64,000 nucleotides of DNA from NCBI GenBank assembly GCA_036734025.1, contig DAIMZI010000004.1:1-64000 (forward strand), given 5' to 3'. The position numbers were made by a program, and so were the translations under genes. Positions 45,568 through 55,982 of the stretch are shown one piece after another. The stretch is from DAIMZI01 sp036734025 (GTDB taxonomy: Bacteria > Pseudomonadota > Alphaproteobacteria > Rhizobiales > Rhodomicrobiaceae). The notes beneath the pieces were generated by a model, which saw nothing but the letters and a program-made list of their open reading frames with translations, did no database searches and was not told where the DNA came from. Numbering within the stretch: position 1 is the first letter of the stretch; every line of letters begins with the position of its first letter.

Positions 45568-47241
45568 ATGGCGCAACAGGGCATTAGTGCAAACAAGCTG
45601 GAATTGCTGCAGATTGCAGATGCAGTCGCGCGCGAGAAGTCTATAGACCGCGAGGTCGTCATCGCCGCGATGGAAGATGCGATCCAGAAGGCCGCGCGCT
45701 CGCGCTATGGCAGCGACAGCGAGATCCGCGCCGAGATCGACCCGAAAAGCGGTGAGACCCGTCTGGCGCGCCTGCTGCGCGTCGTCGTGACGGTGGAAGA
45801 TGATTCAACCGAAATCTCGCTTGAGGATGCGCGCGCGCGCAACCCTGAAGCCGATCTGGACGATTTCATAGCAGAGCCCCTGCCCCCGATCGACTTTGGC
45901 CGTGTCGCTGCGCAAAGCGCCAAGCAGGTCATCGTCCAGAAAGTGCGACAGGCCGAGCGCGACCGGCAGTACGAGGAATACAAGGACCGCATCGGCGATA
46001 TCGTCAACGGCGCGATCAAGCGCGTTGAATACGGCAATGTCATCATCGATCTGGGCCGCGCCGAAGCTATCATCCGGCGCGACGAGACGCTGCCGCGTGA
46101 ACAGTTCAAATATGGCGAGCGCACGCGCGCATATATCTATGACGTGCGTGAGGAAGTGCGCGGGCCGCAGATCTTCCTGTCGCGCTCACGCCCGGAATTC
46201 ATGGCCAAGTTGTTTGCTCAGGAAGTGCCCGAGATCTATGACGGCATCGTCGAGATCAAGTCGGTTGCCCGCGATCCCGGCAGCCGCGCCAAGATCGCCG
46301 TCGTCTCGCATGACAGTTCGGTCGATCCGGTGGGCGCGTGTGTCGGCATGCGCGGCAGCCGCGTCCAGGCGGTCGTCAACGAGCTTCAGGGCGAAAAGAT
46401 CGACATCATCCAGTGGTCGCCGGACGCTGCGACCTTCATCGTCAATGCGCTGGCGCCTGCTGAAGTCGTCAAGGTCGTGCTCGACGAGGACGCCGAGCGG
46501 ATCGAGGTGGTGGTGCCCGACGACCAGCTCAGTCTGGCGATTGGCCGTCGCGGGCAGAATGTGCGCCTTGCTTCACAGCTCACCGGCTGGGACATCGACA
46601 TCCTGACCGAGGCTGAAGAAGCCGAGCGCCGCCAGAAGGAATTCGCCGACCGCACGACGTCTTTCATGGAACAGCTTGATGTTGATGAAGTCATCGCCCA
46701 ATTATTGGCCTCAGAGGGCTTTGCCACTGTCGAAGAAGTCGCTTATGTCGATATCGCGGAAATCGGCAGTATCGAGGGCTTCGATGAAGCCATGGCCGAG
46801 GAAATACAGACACGCGCGCGCGAATATCTGGACAATCTGGAAGCGGAACTGGAAAATCGCCGACGCGAGTTGGGCGTAGCGGATGAAGTGGGCGAATTGC
46901 CTCACCTGAACGGCGCGATGCTGGTCGCCTTCGGGGAAAACGGCATCAAGACGCTTGAGGACGTCGCCGACTGCGCCGCAGATGATCTGCTTGGCTGGGA
47001 TGAGCGTTCCGAAGCCGGCAAGGAGCATCATCCCGGCGTTCTGGAAAGCTTCGATATTGGCCGGACTGAAGCCGAAGAGCTGATCATGGAGGCGCGCGTC
47101 GCCGCTGGCTGGTTCACACGCGAGGAACTCGATGCAGCGAAAGCACAGGCCGCCGGCGCTGAAGACGGTGAGGCCGTCGAGGAAGAGGCAGCAGGCGATG
47201 GTGACGACCCGGCCCCTGAGGAGCCCGCTAAAAGCCTTTAA
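45568..47241 (+). CDS. nusA: Transcription termination/antitermination factor NusA
   Basis: A 557-residue protein that binds RNA polymerase. Domain order is the N-terminal RNAP-binding domain ([19 protein letters not shown]), S1 (about 135-200), two KH domains (about 230-345, including [20 protein letters not shown] and [19 protein letters not shown]) and C-terminal acidic repeats with helix-hairpin-helix features ([20 protein letters not shown]). The tail is Glu/Ala-rich. GGAG precedes the ATG. Confidence 0.97.
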   Translation: MAQQGISANKLELLQIADAVAREKSIDREVVIAAMEDAIQKAARSRYGSDSEIRAEIDPKSGETRLARLLRVVVTVEDDSTEISLEDARARNPEADLDDFIAEPLPPIDFGRVAAQSAKQVIVQKVRQAERDRQYEEYKDRIGDIVNGAIKRVEYGNVIIDLGRAEAIIRRDETLPREQFKYGERTRAYIYDVREEVRGPQIFLSRSRPEFMAKLFAQEVPEIYDGIVEIKSVARDPGSRAKIAVVSHDSSVDPVGACVGMRGSRVQAVVNELQGEKIDIIQWSPDAATFIVNALAPAEVVKVVLDEDAERIEVVVPDDQLSLAIGRRGQNVRLASQLTGWDIDILTEAEEAERRQKEFADRTTSFMEQLDVDEVIAQLLASEGFATVEEVAYVDIAEIGSIEGFDEAMAEEIQTRAREYLDNLEAELENRRRELGVADEVGELPHLNGAMLVAFGENGIKTLEDVADCAADDLLGWDERSEAGKEHHPGVLESFDIGRTEAEELIMEARVAAGWFTREELDAAKAQAAGAEDGEAVEEEAAGDGDDPAPEEPAKSL

Positions 47242-47318
47242 ACCCGGTACATGATGGCAAGACGCAGAGAAAAAGACGCGCGTGCTCTGGCATAAAAACG
47301 GTTTTAGTAAGATCGAGG

Positions 47319-47954
47319 ATGAAATCTTCGGCAAAAGTCGCTAGGGTCATGGCCGGGAATGGGCGGATGTGCGCGGTGACCCGCGTCCGGCGGTCGGAAG
47401 ACGAGCTTTTGCGCTTTGTCGCCGGCCCCGACGGGCTCGTTGTTCTTGATTTGAAGCGCAAACTGCCCGGACGCGGTGTCTGGGTAACGGCATCCAGGGA
47501 CGCTGTGGCGCGCGCTGTCAGACTGAAGGCGTTCGCCCGTTCGTTGCGTGCGCCGGTTCGGGCCGAGGAAGATCTTGCGGAACGGGTTGAGGTCGCGCTC
47601 AAATCGGCCGTGCTTGGGGCGCTGGCGTTGGCGAACAAGGCAGGCTGTCTGGTTGCCGGCTTCGCCAAGGTCGAAGCGGCGATCCGCGCTGGCAAGGCGG
47701 TGGCCCTGCTCCACGCAACCGACGCCGCACCGGGCGGGCGCGAGAAGCTGGACCGGCTGTTCGCCGGCGTGACAGGTGTGCCGGCTTCGGGCAGTCTGAG
47801 CATGTTTGACAGCACCGCCTTGAGTGCGGTGCTGGGGCGAGAGAATGTGAACCATGCAGCTTTATTCCCTGGCGGGGCCAGCGATGCTTGCATAAGAGTT
47901 GCCGATCGGCTTGGCCGTTACGCCACATCGGCGTTGACCCAGGCTGAGACATGA
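47319..47954 (+). CDS. YlxR (DUF448) - L7Ae-like RNA-binding fusion protein
   Basis: A 211-residue protein between nusA and infB. The first 85 residues are the YlxR domain (RMCAVTRVRRSEDELLRFV, LKRKLPGRGVWVTASRDAV), with the usual GRG(V/A) motif. Residues about 95-180 resemble the L7Ae/L30e fold (VLGALALANKAGCLVAGFAKVEAAIRAGKAVALL). This combination is common in alphaproteobacteria, where Gram-positives encode YlxR and YlxQ separately. A role in RNA or ribosome biology is inferred. Confidence 0.92.
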   Translation: MKSSAKVARVMAGNGRMCAVTRVRRSEDELLRFVAGPDGLVVLDLKRKLPGRGVWVTASRDAVARAVRLKAFARSLRAPVRAEEDLAERVEVALKSAVLGALALANKAGCLVAGFAKVEAAIRAGKAVALLHATDAAPGGREKLDRLFAGVTGVPASGSLSMFDSTALSAVLGRENVNHAALFPGGASDACIRVADRLGRYATSALTQAET

Positions 47955-47975
47955 ACGGCCAGGACAGGACGATTG

Positions 47976-50666
47976 ATGAACGATACCAAGGAAACCGATA
48001 CCAATAACAAGCGCGGAGCGCGCAAGACGATGACGCTCAATCTGGGCCGATCCGTCGAGAAAGGTCATGTGCGCCAGAATTTCAGCCATGGCCGTTCAAA
48101 ATCGGTGTTGGTGGAAAAAAAGCGCAAGCGCACGGTCTCGCCGCCCGGTTCCGGCGCGCCGGACGAGCAGCAGGGCACGGATGTGCCGCAGGTGGCCAGC
48201 GAGCAACCGAGCGCACCCGCGCCGCGTGCGCCGCGCCCCAGCGCCCCGCCGCCCCGACGCGACGCCCAAAGACGCCCCGACCCGGCGGCCAAGACCAATG
48301 ACAAGGGCGAGCGCGTGCTGCGCCAGCTCTCCAGCGAAGAGCGCGATGCGCGTGTGCGCGCACTTGCCGAGAACCGCAAGCGTGAACAAGATGACCTGAT
48401 CCGCCGCGAAGCCGAGGCAAAGCGCCAGGCGATCGAGGAGCGTGCTCGCGCTGAGGAAGCCAAGCTCAAGAGCGATCAGCAAGCCGAGCAAGAGCGCGCT
48501 GAGGCCAACGAAGCCGGCGCTCCGGCACCCTCGCAAGCGCCTGAAGTCGGGAGTGTACCCGACAAGCCTGAGGAAAAGACTGGGCAAGACCAGACGGCCG
48601 AGCCGGCTACCACACTGCGCAAACCGGCAAGCGACGCCGAGACACGGTCTGGCGCCAAGGCACCTGAGCGCACCGCCCGCGAGGTGCCGGATGATGACGA
48701 TGCGCCGGGTCGCGGCAAGAAGGCCCGCCCGGCTGAAGTCCGCCCGGCCCCCAAGCGCACCGTCGATGACCGCCGGGCGCGCTCGAAGCTGACGATCACC
48801 AACGCGCTCGATGACAGCCAGCGCGAGCGCAGCCTCGCCTCGCTTCGTCGGCATCGCGAGCGCCAGAAGAAGCAGGCGATCGGCGCGGATGCCCAGCGCA
48901 AGAAGATCGCGCGTGAGGTGCAGTTGCCCGACGCGATCACCATTCAGGAATTGTCCAACCGCATGGCCGAACGCGCTGTCGACGTCATCAAATATCTGAT
49001 GAAACAAGGACAGATGCACAAGATCACCGATGTCATCGACGCCGATACGGCAGAAGTGATCGTCGCTGAATTCGGCCACACGGTGAAACGTGTCTCCGAA
49101 GCCGATGTCGAGGAAGGTTTCATAGGCCAGAGCGATGAAGCCGGCGACATGCAGCCGCGCGCGCCCGTCGTTACCGTCATGGGCCATGTCGATCACGGCA
49201 AGACATCGCTGCTCGATGCGCTCAGAAAGACAAATGTCGTCTCCGGCGAAGCTGGCGGCATCACCCAGCATATCGGGGCCTATCAGGTGCGCACCGACGG
49301 TGGCGCGCCGATCACCTTCATCGACACGCCGGGCCATGCGGCATTTACCGCAATGCGCGCCCGCGGCGCAAAAGCCACTGATATTGTGGTGCTGGTCGTC
49401 GCCGCCGATGACGGTGTGATGCCGCAGACGATAGAGGCCATCAAACATGCGCAATCCGCAGGCGTGCCGCTGATCGTCGCCATCAACAAGATCGACAAGC
49501 CCGGCGCCGATCCGCAGCGCGTGCGCACCGAACTGCTGCAGCACGAGGTGATCGTCGAAAGCATGTCCGGCGATACGCTGGAAGTGGAGGTCTCGGCGCT
49601 CCAGCGGACCAATCTGGACAAGCTGCTCGAGGCCATCAATCTTCAGGCGGAAGTTCTGGAGCTCAAGGCCAATGCCGATCGCGCGGCCGAAGGCGTTGTC
49701 ATCGAGGCCAAGCTGGAGCGTGGACGCGGGCCTGTGGCGACCGTTCTGGTCCAGCGCGGCACGCTGAAAGTGGGCCAGATCGTTGTCGCCGGACGCGCCT
49801 GGGGCAAGGTTCGCGCGCTGCTGGACGACAAGGGCGACAACACCGCCAGCGCCGCGCCATCGCAACCGGTGGAAATTCTCGGCCTCGGCAGCGCGCCTGA
49901 AGCAGGCGATCTGTTTGCTGTCGTCGAGAGTGAGGCGCGCGCGCGAGAGATCACCGACTACCGCATGCGCAAGCTGCGCGAAGTCCGCGCAACCGGTGCG
50001 GGATCGCGCAGTTCGCTCGAACAGATGATGAGCCAGCTCGGCCAGGCCGGGAAGAAGGAATTCTCGCTGATCATCAAGGGCGATGTGCAGGGCTCGGTCG
50101 AAGCGATTACGGCGGCACTCGACAAGCTCGGCACCGATGAGGTCGAGGCCCGCGTGGTCCATTCCGGCGTCGGCGGCATAACCGAATCCGACATCACCTT
50201 GAGCACCGCCTCCGGCGCCGCCATCGTCGGCTTCAACGTGCGCGCCAATACGCAGGCGCGTCAGGCCGCCCAGCAGGACGGCGTCGAGATCCGCTATTAC
50301 AACGTCATCTACGATCTGGTTGACGACATCAAGGCGGCGATGTCCGGCCTTCTGGACCCGACCCTGCGCGAGGCATTCCTCGGCAATGCCGAAATCCTGG
50401 AAGTGTTCAACATCACCAAGGTCGGCAAAGTCGCCGGCTGCCGCGTCACCGAAGGCCGGGTGGAGCGTGGAGCCGGTGTGCGCCTGGTCCGCGACAATGT
50501 CGTCATCCACGAGGGCAAGCTGGCCACGCTCAAGCGCTTCAAGGATGAGGTCAAGGAAGTCATGGCCGGTCAGGAATGCGGCATGGCCTTTGAAAAATAC
50601 GAGGACATCCGCGCGGGCGACATCATCGAATGTTACCGGGTGGAAAAGATCGAGCGCACACTGTAG
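47976..50666 (+). CDS. infB: Translation initiation factor IF-2
   Basis: An 896-residue GTPase that positions initiator tRNA. A short IF2-associated N-terminal segment ([20 protein letters not shown]) is followed by a roughly 250-residue charged, Ala/Pro/Arg-rich region. An IF2_N domain comes next ([22 protein letters not shown]), then the G domain with GHVDHGKTS near residue 403, DTPGHAAF and NKIDKPGA. Domains II, III and the fMet-tRNA-binding C-terminal domain complete it. ATG 47976 is preferred to the TTG one codon earlier. Confidence 0.98.
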   Translation: MNDTKETDTNNKRGARKTMTLNLGRSVEKGHVRQNFSHGRSKSVLVEKKRKRTVSPPGSGAPDEQQGTDVPQVASEQPSAPAPRAPRPSAPPPRRDAQRRPDPAAKTNDKGERVLRQLSSEERDARVRALAENRKREQDDLIRREAEAKRQAIEERARAEEAKLKSDQQAEQERAEANEAGAPAPSQAPEVGSVPDKPEEKTGQDQTAEPATTLRKPASDAETRSGAKAPERTAREVPDDDDAPGRGKKARPAEVRPAPKRTVDDRRARSKLTITNALDDSQRERSLASLRRHRERQKKQAIGADAQRKKIAREVQLPDAITIQELSNRMAERAVDVIKYLMKQGQMHKITDVIDADTAEVIVAEFGHTVKRVSEADVEEGFIGQSDEAGDMQPRAPVVTVMGHVDHGKTSLLDALRKTNVVSGEAGGITQHIGAYQVRTDGGAPITFIDTPGHAAFTAMRARGAKATDIVVLVVAADDGVMPQTIEAIKHAQSAGVPLIVAINKIDKPGADPQRVRTELLQHEVIVESMSGDTLEVEVSALQRTNLDKLLEAINLQAEVLELKANADRAAEGVVIEAKLERGRGPVATVLVQRGTLKVGQIVVAGRAWGKVRALLDDKGDNTASAAPSQPVEILGLGSAPEAGDLFAVVESEARAREITDYRMRKLREVRATGAGSRSSLEQMMSQLGQAGKKEFSLIIKGDVQGSVEAITAALDKLGTDEVEARVVHSGVGGITESDITLSTASGAAIVGFNVRANTQARQAAQQDGVEIRYYNVIYDLVDDIKAAMSGLLDPTLREAFLGNAEILEVFNITKVGKVAGCRVTEGRVERGAGVRLVRDNVVIHEGKLATLKRFKDEVKEVMAGQECGMAFEKYEDIRAGDIIECYRVEKIERTL

Positions 50667-50682
50667 CCGGCCCGCCAGCATC

Positions 50683-51078
50683 ATGACCTGGATCGCCTAT
50701 GGCCTTGGCGGCTTTTACATTTTCGGCGCGCTGATGCTGGTGCGCGCGGTGCGCATGGATTGGTTCCTTGAGCGGGCCATCGCCCAGATTTCGCTTCAGC
50801 CCGCGAAACCCGACCTCAATCTGTTGTACATCGCTGCTTGCGCGGTAATCTACCTTGGCGCGGGAGTAGCCCTTATCGCGCTCAGTGTCTGGAGCGTGTG
50901 GCTGCTCGGGGCGGGCCTGGTTCTGCAAGCGGCCTATCTGCCCGTTGCATGGCGTCTGGCGGATGATGCCGAGCGCGCAGATGGCTCGCGGTGGCGCGCC
51001 TCGATCAACGCGGTCATCGTCTCCACCGCGTCTTTTGCCTTTGCATGCTATGCCTATCGCAGCCAGGTTCTGAGCTGA
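50683..51078 (+). CDS. Small membrane protein of unknown function between infB and rbfA
   Basis: A 131-residue protein with four predicted membrane helices (AYGLGGFYIFGALMLVRAV; LLYIAACAVIYLGAGVALIAL; WLLGAGLVLQAAYL; INAVIVSTASFAFACYAY). I do not recognise a family. It starts 16 bases after the infB stop and ends 23 bases before rbfA, in the same direction and with matching codon use, so it probably belongs to the operon. A membrane protein is unexpected in this translation cluster. An open frame starting earlier inside infB is judged spurious. Confidence 0.72.
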   Translation: MTWIAYGLGGFYIFGALMLVRAVRMDWFLERAIAQISLQPAKPDLNLLYIAACAVIYLGAGVALIALSVWSVWLLGAGLVLQAAYLPVAWRLADDAERADGSRWRASINAVIVSTASFAFACYAYRSQVLS

Positions 51079-51101
51079 ACTTCATTTTCGCGAGGTCGAT
51101 C

Positions 51102-51497
51102 ATGAACAGGAAAGCCGCCGTCCGTGCCGGGCCCAAGGGCCCCTCCCAACGCCAGCTCCGGGTCGGCGAAGTCCTGCGCCACGCGCTTGCCGAAATCCTG
51201 CTGCGCGGCGACATCGCCGATCCCGATCTGCGCGGGATACTGATCACGATTGCCGAAGTGCGCGCAAGTCCGGACATCCGCAATGCGACGGTCTATATCC
51301 AGACTGCACCGGAACAGGCAAGGAAAGCCTTGGACACGCTCTCGCGGCATCGCAAATTCCTGCGCGGTGCTCTGGCTCGGCGGGTCGAACTGAAATATGT
51401 GCCCGATCTGCTCTTTAAACCGGACAGCAGCCTCAACGAGGCCTCGCGTATCGACAAGCTGTTGCGCTCACCCGATGTGGCGCGCGATCTGGAGTGA
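51102..51497 (+). CDS. rbfA: Ribosome-binding factor A
   Basis: A 131-residue KH-like 30S maturation factor. It has QLRVGEVLRHALAEILLRGD, ITIAEVRASPDIRNATVYI and the C-terminal ARRVELKYVPDLLFKPDSSL, which matches the RbfA signature. ATG 51102 has GAGG upstream. The stop overlaps the truB start. Its usual neighbours infB and truB flank it. Confidence 0.96.
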   Translation: MNRKAAVRAGPKGPSQRQLRVGEVLRHALAEILLRGDIADPDLRGILITIAEVRASPDIRNATVYIQTAPEQARKALDTLSRHRKFLRGALARRVELKYVPDLLFKPDSSLNEASRIDKLLRSPDVARDLE

Positions 51498-52465
51498 TGA
51501 TGACAGCCGAGACAAGCCAACAGCACCAGCAGACTCGCCGCAAACGCACCCAGGTCAATGGATGGCTGATCCTGAACAAGCCCGCGGGGATGACATCCAC
51601 TGCTGCGCTCAACAAGCTCAAATGGCTGCTGAATGCAAAGAAGGCCGGCCATGCCGGCACTCTTGATCCGCTGGCGACCGGCGTCCTGCCTGTTGCCTTT
51701 GGAGAAGCCACCAAGACGGTGCCGTTTGCGGTCGCGGCGCAGAAAAGCTATCGCTTCACGGTTCGCTGGGGCCTGGAGACCGCGACCGATGACAGCGAAG
51801 GCGAAGCCGTCAGGCAGAGCGACGAGCGCCCAACGCGCGACATGATCGACGCTGCGCTCCCCGCCTTTCGCGGGCTCATTCAGCAGGTGCCTCCGCAGTT
51901 CTCGGCCATCAAGGTGGACGGAGCACGCGCCTATGATCTGGCGCGTGAGGGCGAGGCGTTCGAGCTTCAGGCCCGTGAGGTAGAGGTCCATCGGCTCGAG
52001 ATCATCGGCATGCCCGACGCCGATCACTGCGTCTTCGAAGCCGATTGCGGCAAGGGCACCTATGTGCGCTCGATCGCTCGTGATCTGGGCCGCAAGCTCG
52101 GCTGTCTTGGCCATATCAGCGCGCTGGAGCGAACCGCTGTCGGCCCATTTGCGATCGATGATGCGGTAAGCCTCGGTGAGATCGAGGATTTGTGCGAAAG
52201 CGAAGATGGCACGGCGAAGGCGCGCGCCAGGATCAGCCCAGTTCAGTCCGTATTCGAGGGACTTCACGAACTGGCCGTCAACAGCGCGGATGCCGCCCGT
52301 TTGCGCCGCGGCCAGCCCATCCTGCTGCGTGGACGCGATGCCCCCGCCCTTGCCGGGCGCGCTTATGTAACCTCGCGTGGTGTGCTGGTTGCCATAGGCG
52401 ATGTCGAACAGGGCGAATTTCACTCAGCCCGCGTCTTTAACCTTTTGCGTGAAAAGAGTGTATGA
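51497..52465 (+). CDS. truB: tRNA pseudouridine(55) synthase
   Basis: A 322-residue enzyme making the TpsiC-loop pseudouridine. Motif II is AGHAGTLDPLATGVLPV with catalytic Asp57; KSYRFTVRWG and the KGTYVRSIARDLG segment are also typical. A C-terminal extension of about 60 residues has a PUA-like section (LRRGQPILL). Start candidates are GTG 51494, ATG 51497 and ATG 51500; 51497 overlaps the rbfA stop by one base and is chosen. Confidence 0.96.
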   Translation: MMTAETSQQHQQTRRKRTQVNGWLILNKPAGMTSTAALNKLKWLLNAKKAGHAGTLDPLATGVLPVAFGEATKTVPFAVAAQKSYRFTVRWGLETATDDSEGEAVRQSDERPTRDMIDAALPAFRGLIQQVPPQFSAIKVDGARAYDLAREGEAFELQAREVEVHRLEIIGMPDADHCVFEADCGKGTYVRSIARDLGRKLGCLGHISALERTAVGPFAIDDAVSLGEIEDLCESEDGTAKARARISPVQSVFEGLHELAVNSADAARLRRGQPILLRGRDAPALAGRAYVTSRGVLVAIGDVEQGEFHSARVFNLLREKSV

Positions 52466-52544
52466 AATCGGGGCGTGTATCTGGTTATTATCAGGGTCAA
52501 TGGCGCAGGTGGGGCTGGGTCTTCATGGACCTTGTTCGTTGCCG

Positions 52545-52573
52545 TTGATTTAGCGATCCGAAACTCCTATAGC
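52545..52573 (+). promoter_or_regulatory. Sigma-70-type promoter for rpsO
   Basis: TTGATT (52545-52550), exactly 17 bases, then TATAGC (52568-52573), lying 77 bases before the rpsO start in the 184-bp gap after truB. Both hexamers match the consensus at four of six positions or better. Separate rpsO expression from the infB-truB operon is expected. Confidence 0.6.
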
Positions 52574-52649
52574 TTGCGTTGAGAGAAGGCTGGACGACAT
52601 CCTGGCTTTTGATCGGATATCTGAGACAAACTTCATGAAGGAGAAGACG

Positions 52650-52919
52650 ATGTCGATTGATGCCGAGCGCAAGCGCGCGCTCATCGAGGAATATGGTGCG
52701 AAATCGGGCGACACAGGCTCCCCCGAGGTTCAGGTCGCGGTGCTAACGGAGCGCATTACCAACCTGACCGAGCATTTCAAGTCGCACAAGAAAGACAATC
52801 ATTCCCGCCGCGGTCTGCTGAAAATGGTCAGCCAGCGCCGCCGCCTGCTTGATTACGTCAAATCAAAAGACACCGAGCGCTACAACAGCCTGATCAAACG
52901 ACTGGGCATCCGCCGCTGA
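52650..52919 (+). CDS. rpsO: 30S ribosomal protein S15
   Basis: An 89-residue primary 16S rRNA-binding protein. The full S15 pattern is present: [36 protein letters not shown] and [23 protein letters not shown] 52650 follows AAGGAG by 6 bases; an in-frame ATG 15 bases upstream lies inside that ribosome-site context and is unlikely. rpsO followed by pnp is the widely conserved arrangement. Confidence 0.98.
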   Translation: MSIDAERKRALIEEYGAKSGDTGSPEVQVAVLTERITNLTEHFKSHKKDNHSRRGLLKMVSQRRRLLDYVKSKDTERYNSLIKRLGIRR

Positions 52920-53089
52920 TGGTTTCAGCGCCGGCGCAAGCTGTCTTGGCTGCAAGCAATATGCATATCCCCTTCGCGGCCTGCGCGCACAGCACATCTG
53001 CGTGCCTGTGACGAATTGAAATTGCCCCTATCTCGGGAGCAGAATTCGCGCTAAACCGGTCGTGCTATAGTCAAACAAGAAGACGCCGT

Positions 53090-53109
53090 ATCCGGCACGG
53101 GTGCCGGAT
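53090..53109 (+). promoter_or_regulatory. pnp leader hairpin
   Basis: ATCCGGCA (53090-53097) and TGCCGGAT (53102-53109) form a perfect 8-bp stem closed by CGGG, ending 19 bases before the pnp ATG. A -10-like TATAGT is at 53066-53071 with a weak -35, so a short leader transcript would begin with this hairpin. In E. coli a pnp leader stem is cut by RNase III and mediates autocontrol by PNPase; a comparable role is inferred here. Confidence 0.55.
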
Positions 53110-53128
53110 GAACCGAATTGGAAACTGA

Positions 53129-55261
53129 ATGTTCAAGATACACCGCAAGGAAATCGAATGGGGCGGACGCCCCCTTATCCTCGAAACCGGACGGATCGCA
53201 CGCCAGGCGGACGCCGCCGTGTTGGTCCAATATGGCGAGACCACCGTGATGGCCGCCGCCGTCGCTGAAAAGCACGCCCGCAAGGATGTCGATTTCTTCC
53301 CTCTGACTGTCCATTATCAGGAAAAGACCTATGCCGCCGGCAAGATCCCGGGCGGCTTTTTCAAACGCGAAGGCCGTCCCACAGAAAAGGAGACGCTGAC
53401 CTCGCGGCTCATCGACCGGCCGATCCGTCCGCTATTCGTGCCGGGCTTCAAGAACGAAACCCAGATCATCGCGACGGTGCTGTCGCACGATCTTGAAAAC
53501 GATCCCGATATCGTCGCGCTGATCGCCACATCAGCGGCGCTGACCCTGTCGGGCGTGCCGTTCCTCGGTCCGATCGGCGCAGCGCGCGTCGGCTATATCT
53601 CGGGCGATTACGTGCTCAATCCGCTGATCGACGAGATGCATGAAAGCAAGCTCGATCTGGTTGTTGCCGGCACCGGCGATGCTGTGATGATGGTCGAGTC
53701 CGAGGCGAATGAACTGTCTGAAGACGTGATGCTCGAAGCGGTGATGTTCGGCCATGAGCAGTTCCAGCAGGTGATCAATGCCATCATCGACCTGGCGGAA
53801 GCCGCCGCCAACGAGCCCTGGGACCTGCCTCAGGCTGAAGCGCCCGACATGAAGGACAAGGTCGCATCCGCGGCCACGAAGGGGCTGCGCGACGCTTACA
53901 CTATCGTCGAGAAGCAGGTCCGCCAGGAAGCTGTCGGCAAGGTCAAGGAAAAGATCGTTGCCGATCTGGTTCCCGAGGATGACGACGGCACGTTGAAGGC
54001 GGCGGTCGGCGCGGCGTTCAAGGCGGTCGAGCAGGACGTCGTTCGCGGCGCGATCCTGAAGACCTCAAAAAGGATCGACGGACGCGATCTCGTGACAGTG
54101 CGCCCGATCGTCAGCGAAGTCGGCCTGCTGCCGCGCACGCACGGCTCGGCGCTGTTCACCCGCGGCGAAACCCAGGCGCTGGTCGTTGCGACGCTAGGCA
54201 CCGGCGAGGACGAACAATTCGTGGATGCCCTGGAGGGGACCTACAAGGAAACCTTCATGCTCCATTACAATTTCCCACCTTATTGCGTTGGCGAGACCGG
54301 GCGCATGGGCGGCACGGGCCGGCGGGAAATCGGCCATGGCAAGCTCGCCTGGCGGGCGCTGCATCCGATGATGCCGGCTCAGGACGCCTTCCCCTACACC
54401 GTGCGCGTGGTCTCCGAAATCACTGAGTCGAATGGCTCCTCGTCGATGGCCACGGTGTGCGGTGCCTCGCTTGCCATGATGGACGCAGGCATTCCCCTGA
54501 CCCGCCCCGTAGCCGGCATCGCCATGGGCCTGATCAAGGAAGGTGACAAGTTCGCCGTCCTTTCAGACATTCTCGGAGACGAGGATCATCTCGGCGACAT
54601 GGACTTCAAGGTCGCGGGCACCGAACAGGGCATCACTTCGCTGCAAATGGATATCAAGATCACCGGCATCACGGCCGAGATCATGAAGGTCGCTCTCGAT
54701 CAGGCCAAGGACGGCCGGTTGCACATTCTTGGCGAGATGAACAAGGCGCTGGATCAGTCGCGGCCGGGCGTGGGCTCGCATGCGCCGCGCATCGAGATCA
54801 TCCATATCCCCACCGACAAGATCCGCGAGGTCATCGGCCCCGGCGGCGCGATGATCCGGTCCATCGTCGAGGAAACCGGTGCGAAGATCGATCTGAGCGA
54901 CGACGGCTCGGTAAAGATCGCGGCTGCCAACGAGGCCTCGATCGAGGCTGCCGTCACCCGCATCAAGTCGATCACCAGCGAGCCCGAGGTCGGCCACATC
55001 TACAAGGGCAAGGTGGTCAAGGTCGTGGATTTTGGCGCATTCGTCAATTTCTTCGGCCCGCGTGACGGTCTGGTTCATATCTCCCAGCTTTCGGCGGAAC
55101 GCGCAAAGACCGTGGGCGATCATGTCAAGGAAGGCGATCAGGTCTATGTCAAGCTGCTCGGCTTTGATGAGCGCGGCAAGGTTCGTCTGTCGATGAAGAT
55201 GGTGGACCAGACGACGGGCCAGGAAATCAAGACCGAGGACGCGACGGAGGCGGCCGAATGA
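53129..55261 (+). CDS. pnp: Polyribonucleotide nucleotidyltransferase (PNPase)
   Basis: A 710-residue 3'-5' phosphorolytic exoribonuclease. Domain order: first RNase PH-like core (about 10-220), helical linker, second RNase PH core (about 320-545, with [16 protein letters not shown] and the active-site [18 protein letters not shown]), KH domain ([23 protein letters not shown]) and S1 domain ([24 protein letters not shown]). All parts are intact and length is standard. A leader hairpin precedes it. Confidence 0.98.
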   Translation: MFKIHRKEIEWGGRPLILETGRIARQADAAVLVQYGETTVMAAAVAEKHARKDVDFFPLTVHYQEKTYAAGKIPGGFFKREGRPTEKETLTSRLIDRPIRPLFVPGFKNETQIIATVLSHDLENDPDIVALIATSAALTLSGVPFLGPIGAARVGYISGDYVLNPLIDEMHESKLDLVVAGTGDAVMMVESEANELSEDVMLEAVMFGHEQFQQVINAIIDLAEAAANEPWDLPQAEAPDMKDKVASAATKGLRDAYTIVEKQVRQEAVGKVKEKIVADLVPEDDDGTLKAAVGAAFKAVEQDVVRGAILKTSKRIDGRDLVTVRPIVSEVGLLPRTHGSALFTRGETQALVVATLGTGEDEQFVDALEGTYKETFMLHYNFPPYCVGETGRMGGTGRREIGHGKLAWRALHPMMPAQDAFPYTVRVVSEITESNGSSSMATVCGASLAMMDAGIPLTRPVAGIAMGLIKEGDKFAVLSDILGDEDHLGDMDFKVAGTEQGITSLQMDIKITGITAEIMKVALDQAKDGRLHILGEMNKALDQSRPGVGSHAPRIEIIHIPTDKIREVIGPGGAMIRSIVEETGAKIDLSDDGSVKIAAANEASIEAAVTRIKSITSEPEVGHIYKGKVVKVVDFGAFVNFFGPRDGLVHISQLSAERAKTVGDHVKEGDQVYVKLLGFDERGKVRLSMKMVDQTTGQEIKTEDATEAAE

Positions 55262-55334
55262 TCTGGCTGCCCGTTGCTTTGCCGCAGCCGAGCGGTTAGG
55301 CAACACTATACCTCGCGCCCGCACCCGGGGCTGG

Positions 55335-55379
55335 TCCGCCCGTTACTGAACGGTAGGGCTGGGTCCAGGGGCGGGCGGA
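55335..55379. terminator. Possible bidirectional terminator after pnp
   Basis: TCCGCCCG (55335-55342) and CGGGCGGA (55372-55379) form a perfect 8-bp stem with a 29-base interior that itself contains CGTT-ACTG-AACG. It lies between pnp and the convergent CpxP-like gene. There is no T-tract and the loop is long, so the call is tentative. Confidence 0.35.
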
Positions 55380-55385
55380 AGTGGT

Positions 55386-55982
55386 TTACTGGAAAAACCC
55401 TTCTCCAGAGCGGGTGTCGTGTGCCGGGGAATAGGTGGCAACGCGGTTGCGCATCGCTTGTGCGCCGCGCTCCAGCCCCGCCTCGCCTGGCGCACAACTT
55501 ATCTCCACGCCGTGGCGTGCAAAAGTCCGCAGAAAATCAACCCGCCTCGATGCCGGCAGCCTCTTGAGTGAATTGATGAGCATGTCGGTCGCCGAAAGGC
55601 GCAACGCGTTTTCCTTCTGCCGCAATGCATCCAGTGCCTGGCGCAAGGCCACATCATCCAGCGGATCGGTGCTGACCAGCCGTGCCAGATCACGGCGCGT
55701 TGCCCGTAACTCACGCACATTCGGCGACACCCTGTCCCAGTAGCTCCGCAAAACCGAGCGCACCTCGCTGCGCGTCTCTTCCGGCAGGCTCTGCATGAAC
55801 TGGAAGCTGCGCGCAGCAACTGTAGGAGCATCCCACATTCCGCCGCTGCGCACCGCCCAGAAGGCCCCGCCGATGACCCCCACGATGAGCAGATTTAGGG
55901 CCAGCGAGCCTACAAGAAGCCACCACACCCAACGCCGCGTGCGTCGCGGCCCGGCGCTTGTTGATTGGCTCATGTCACTCAT
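55386..55982 (-). CDS. Periplasmic CpxP/Spy-like (heavy-metal sensor-like) protein
   Basis: A 198-residue protein anchored by one N-terminal helix (WVWWLLVGSLALNLLIVGVIGG). The periplasmic part is helical and Arg-rich, with QSLPEETRSEVRSVLRSYW, RELRATRRDLARLVSTDP and LRQALDALRQKENALRLSAT, the pattern of CpxP/CnrX-like sensors and chaperones. The tail includes ISCAPGEAGL. Its start overlaps the stop of the preceding regulator gene by four bases. It is the last gene of an EF-hand, sigma factor, membrane regulator operon and may sense envelope or metal stress. Confidence 0.8.
   Translation of the reverse strand: MSDMSQSTSAGPRRTRRWVWWLLVGSLALNLLIVGVIGGAFWAVRSGGMWDAPTVAARSFQFMQSLPEETRSEVRSVLRSYWDRVSPNVRELRATRRDLARLVSTDPLDDVALRQALDALRQKENALRLSATDMLINSLKRLPASRRVDFLRTFARHGVEISCAPGEAGLERGAQAMRNRVATYSPAHDTRSGEGFFQ

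Noticed and set aside
48096..50684. 862-residue minus-strand open frame
   Set aside because: Entirely antisense to infB, which is unmistakable. Long antisense frames are common in GC-rich DNA.
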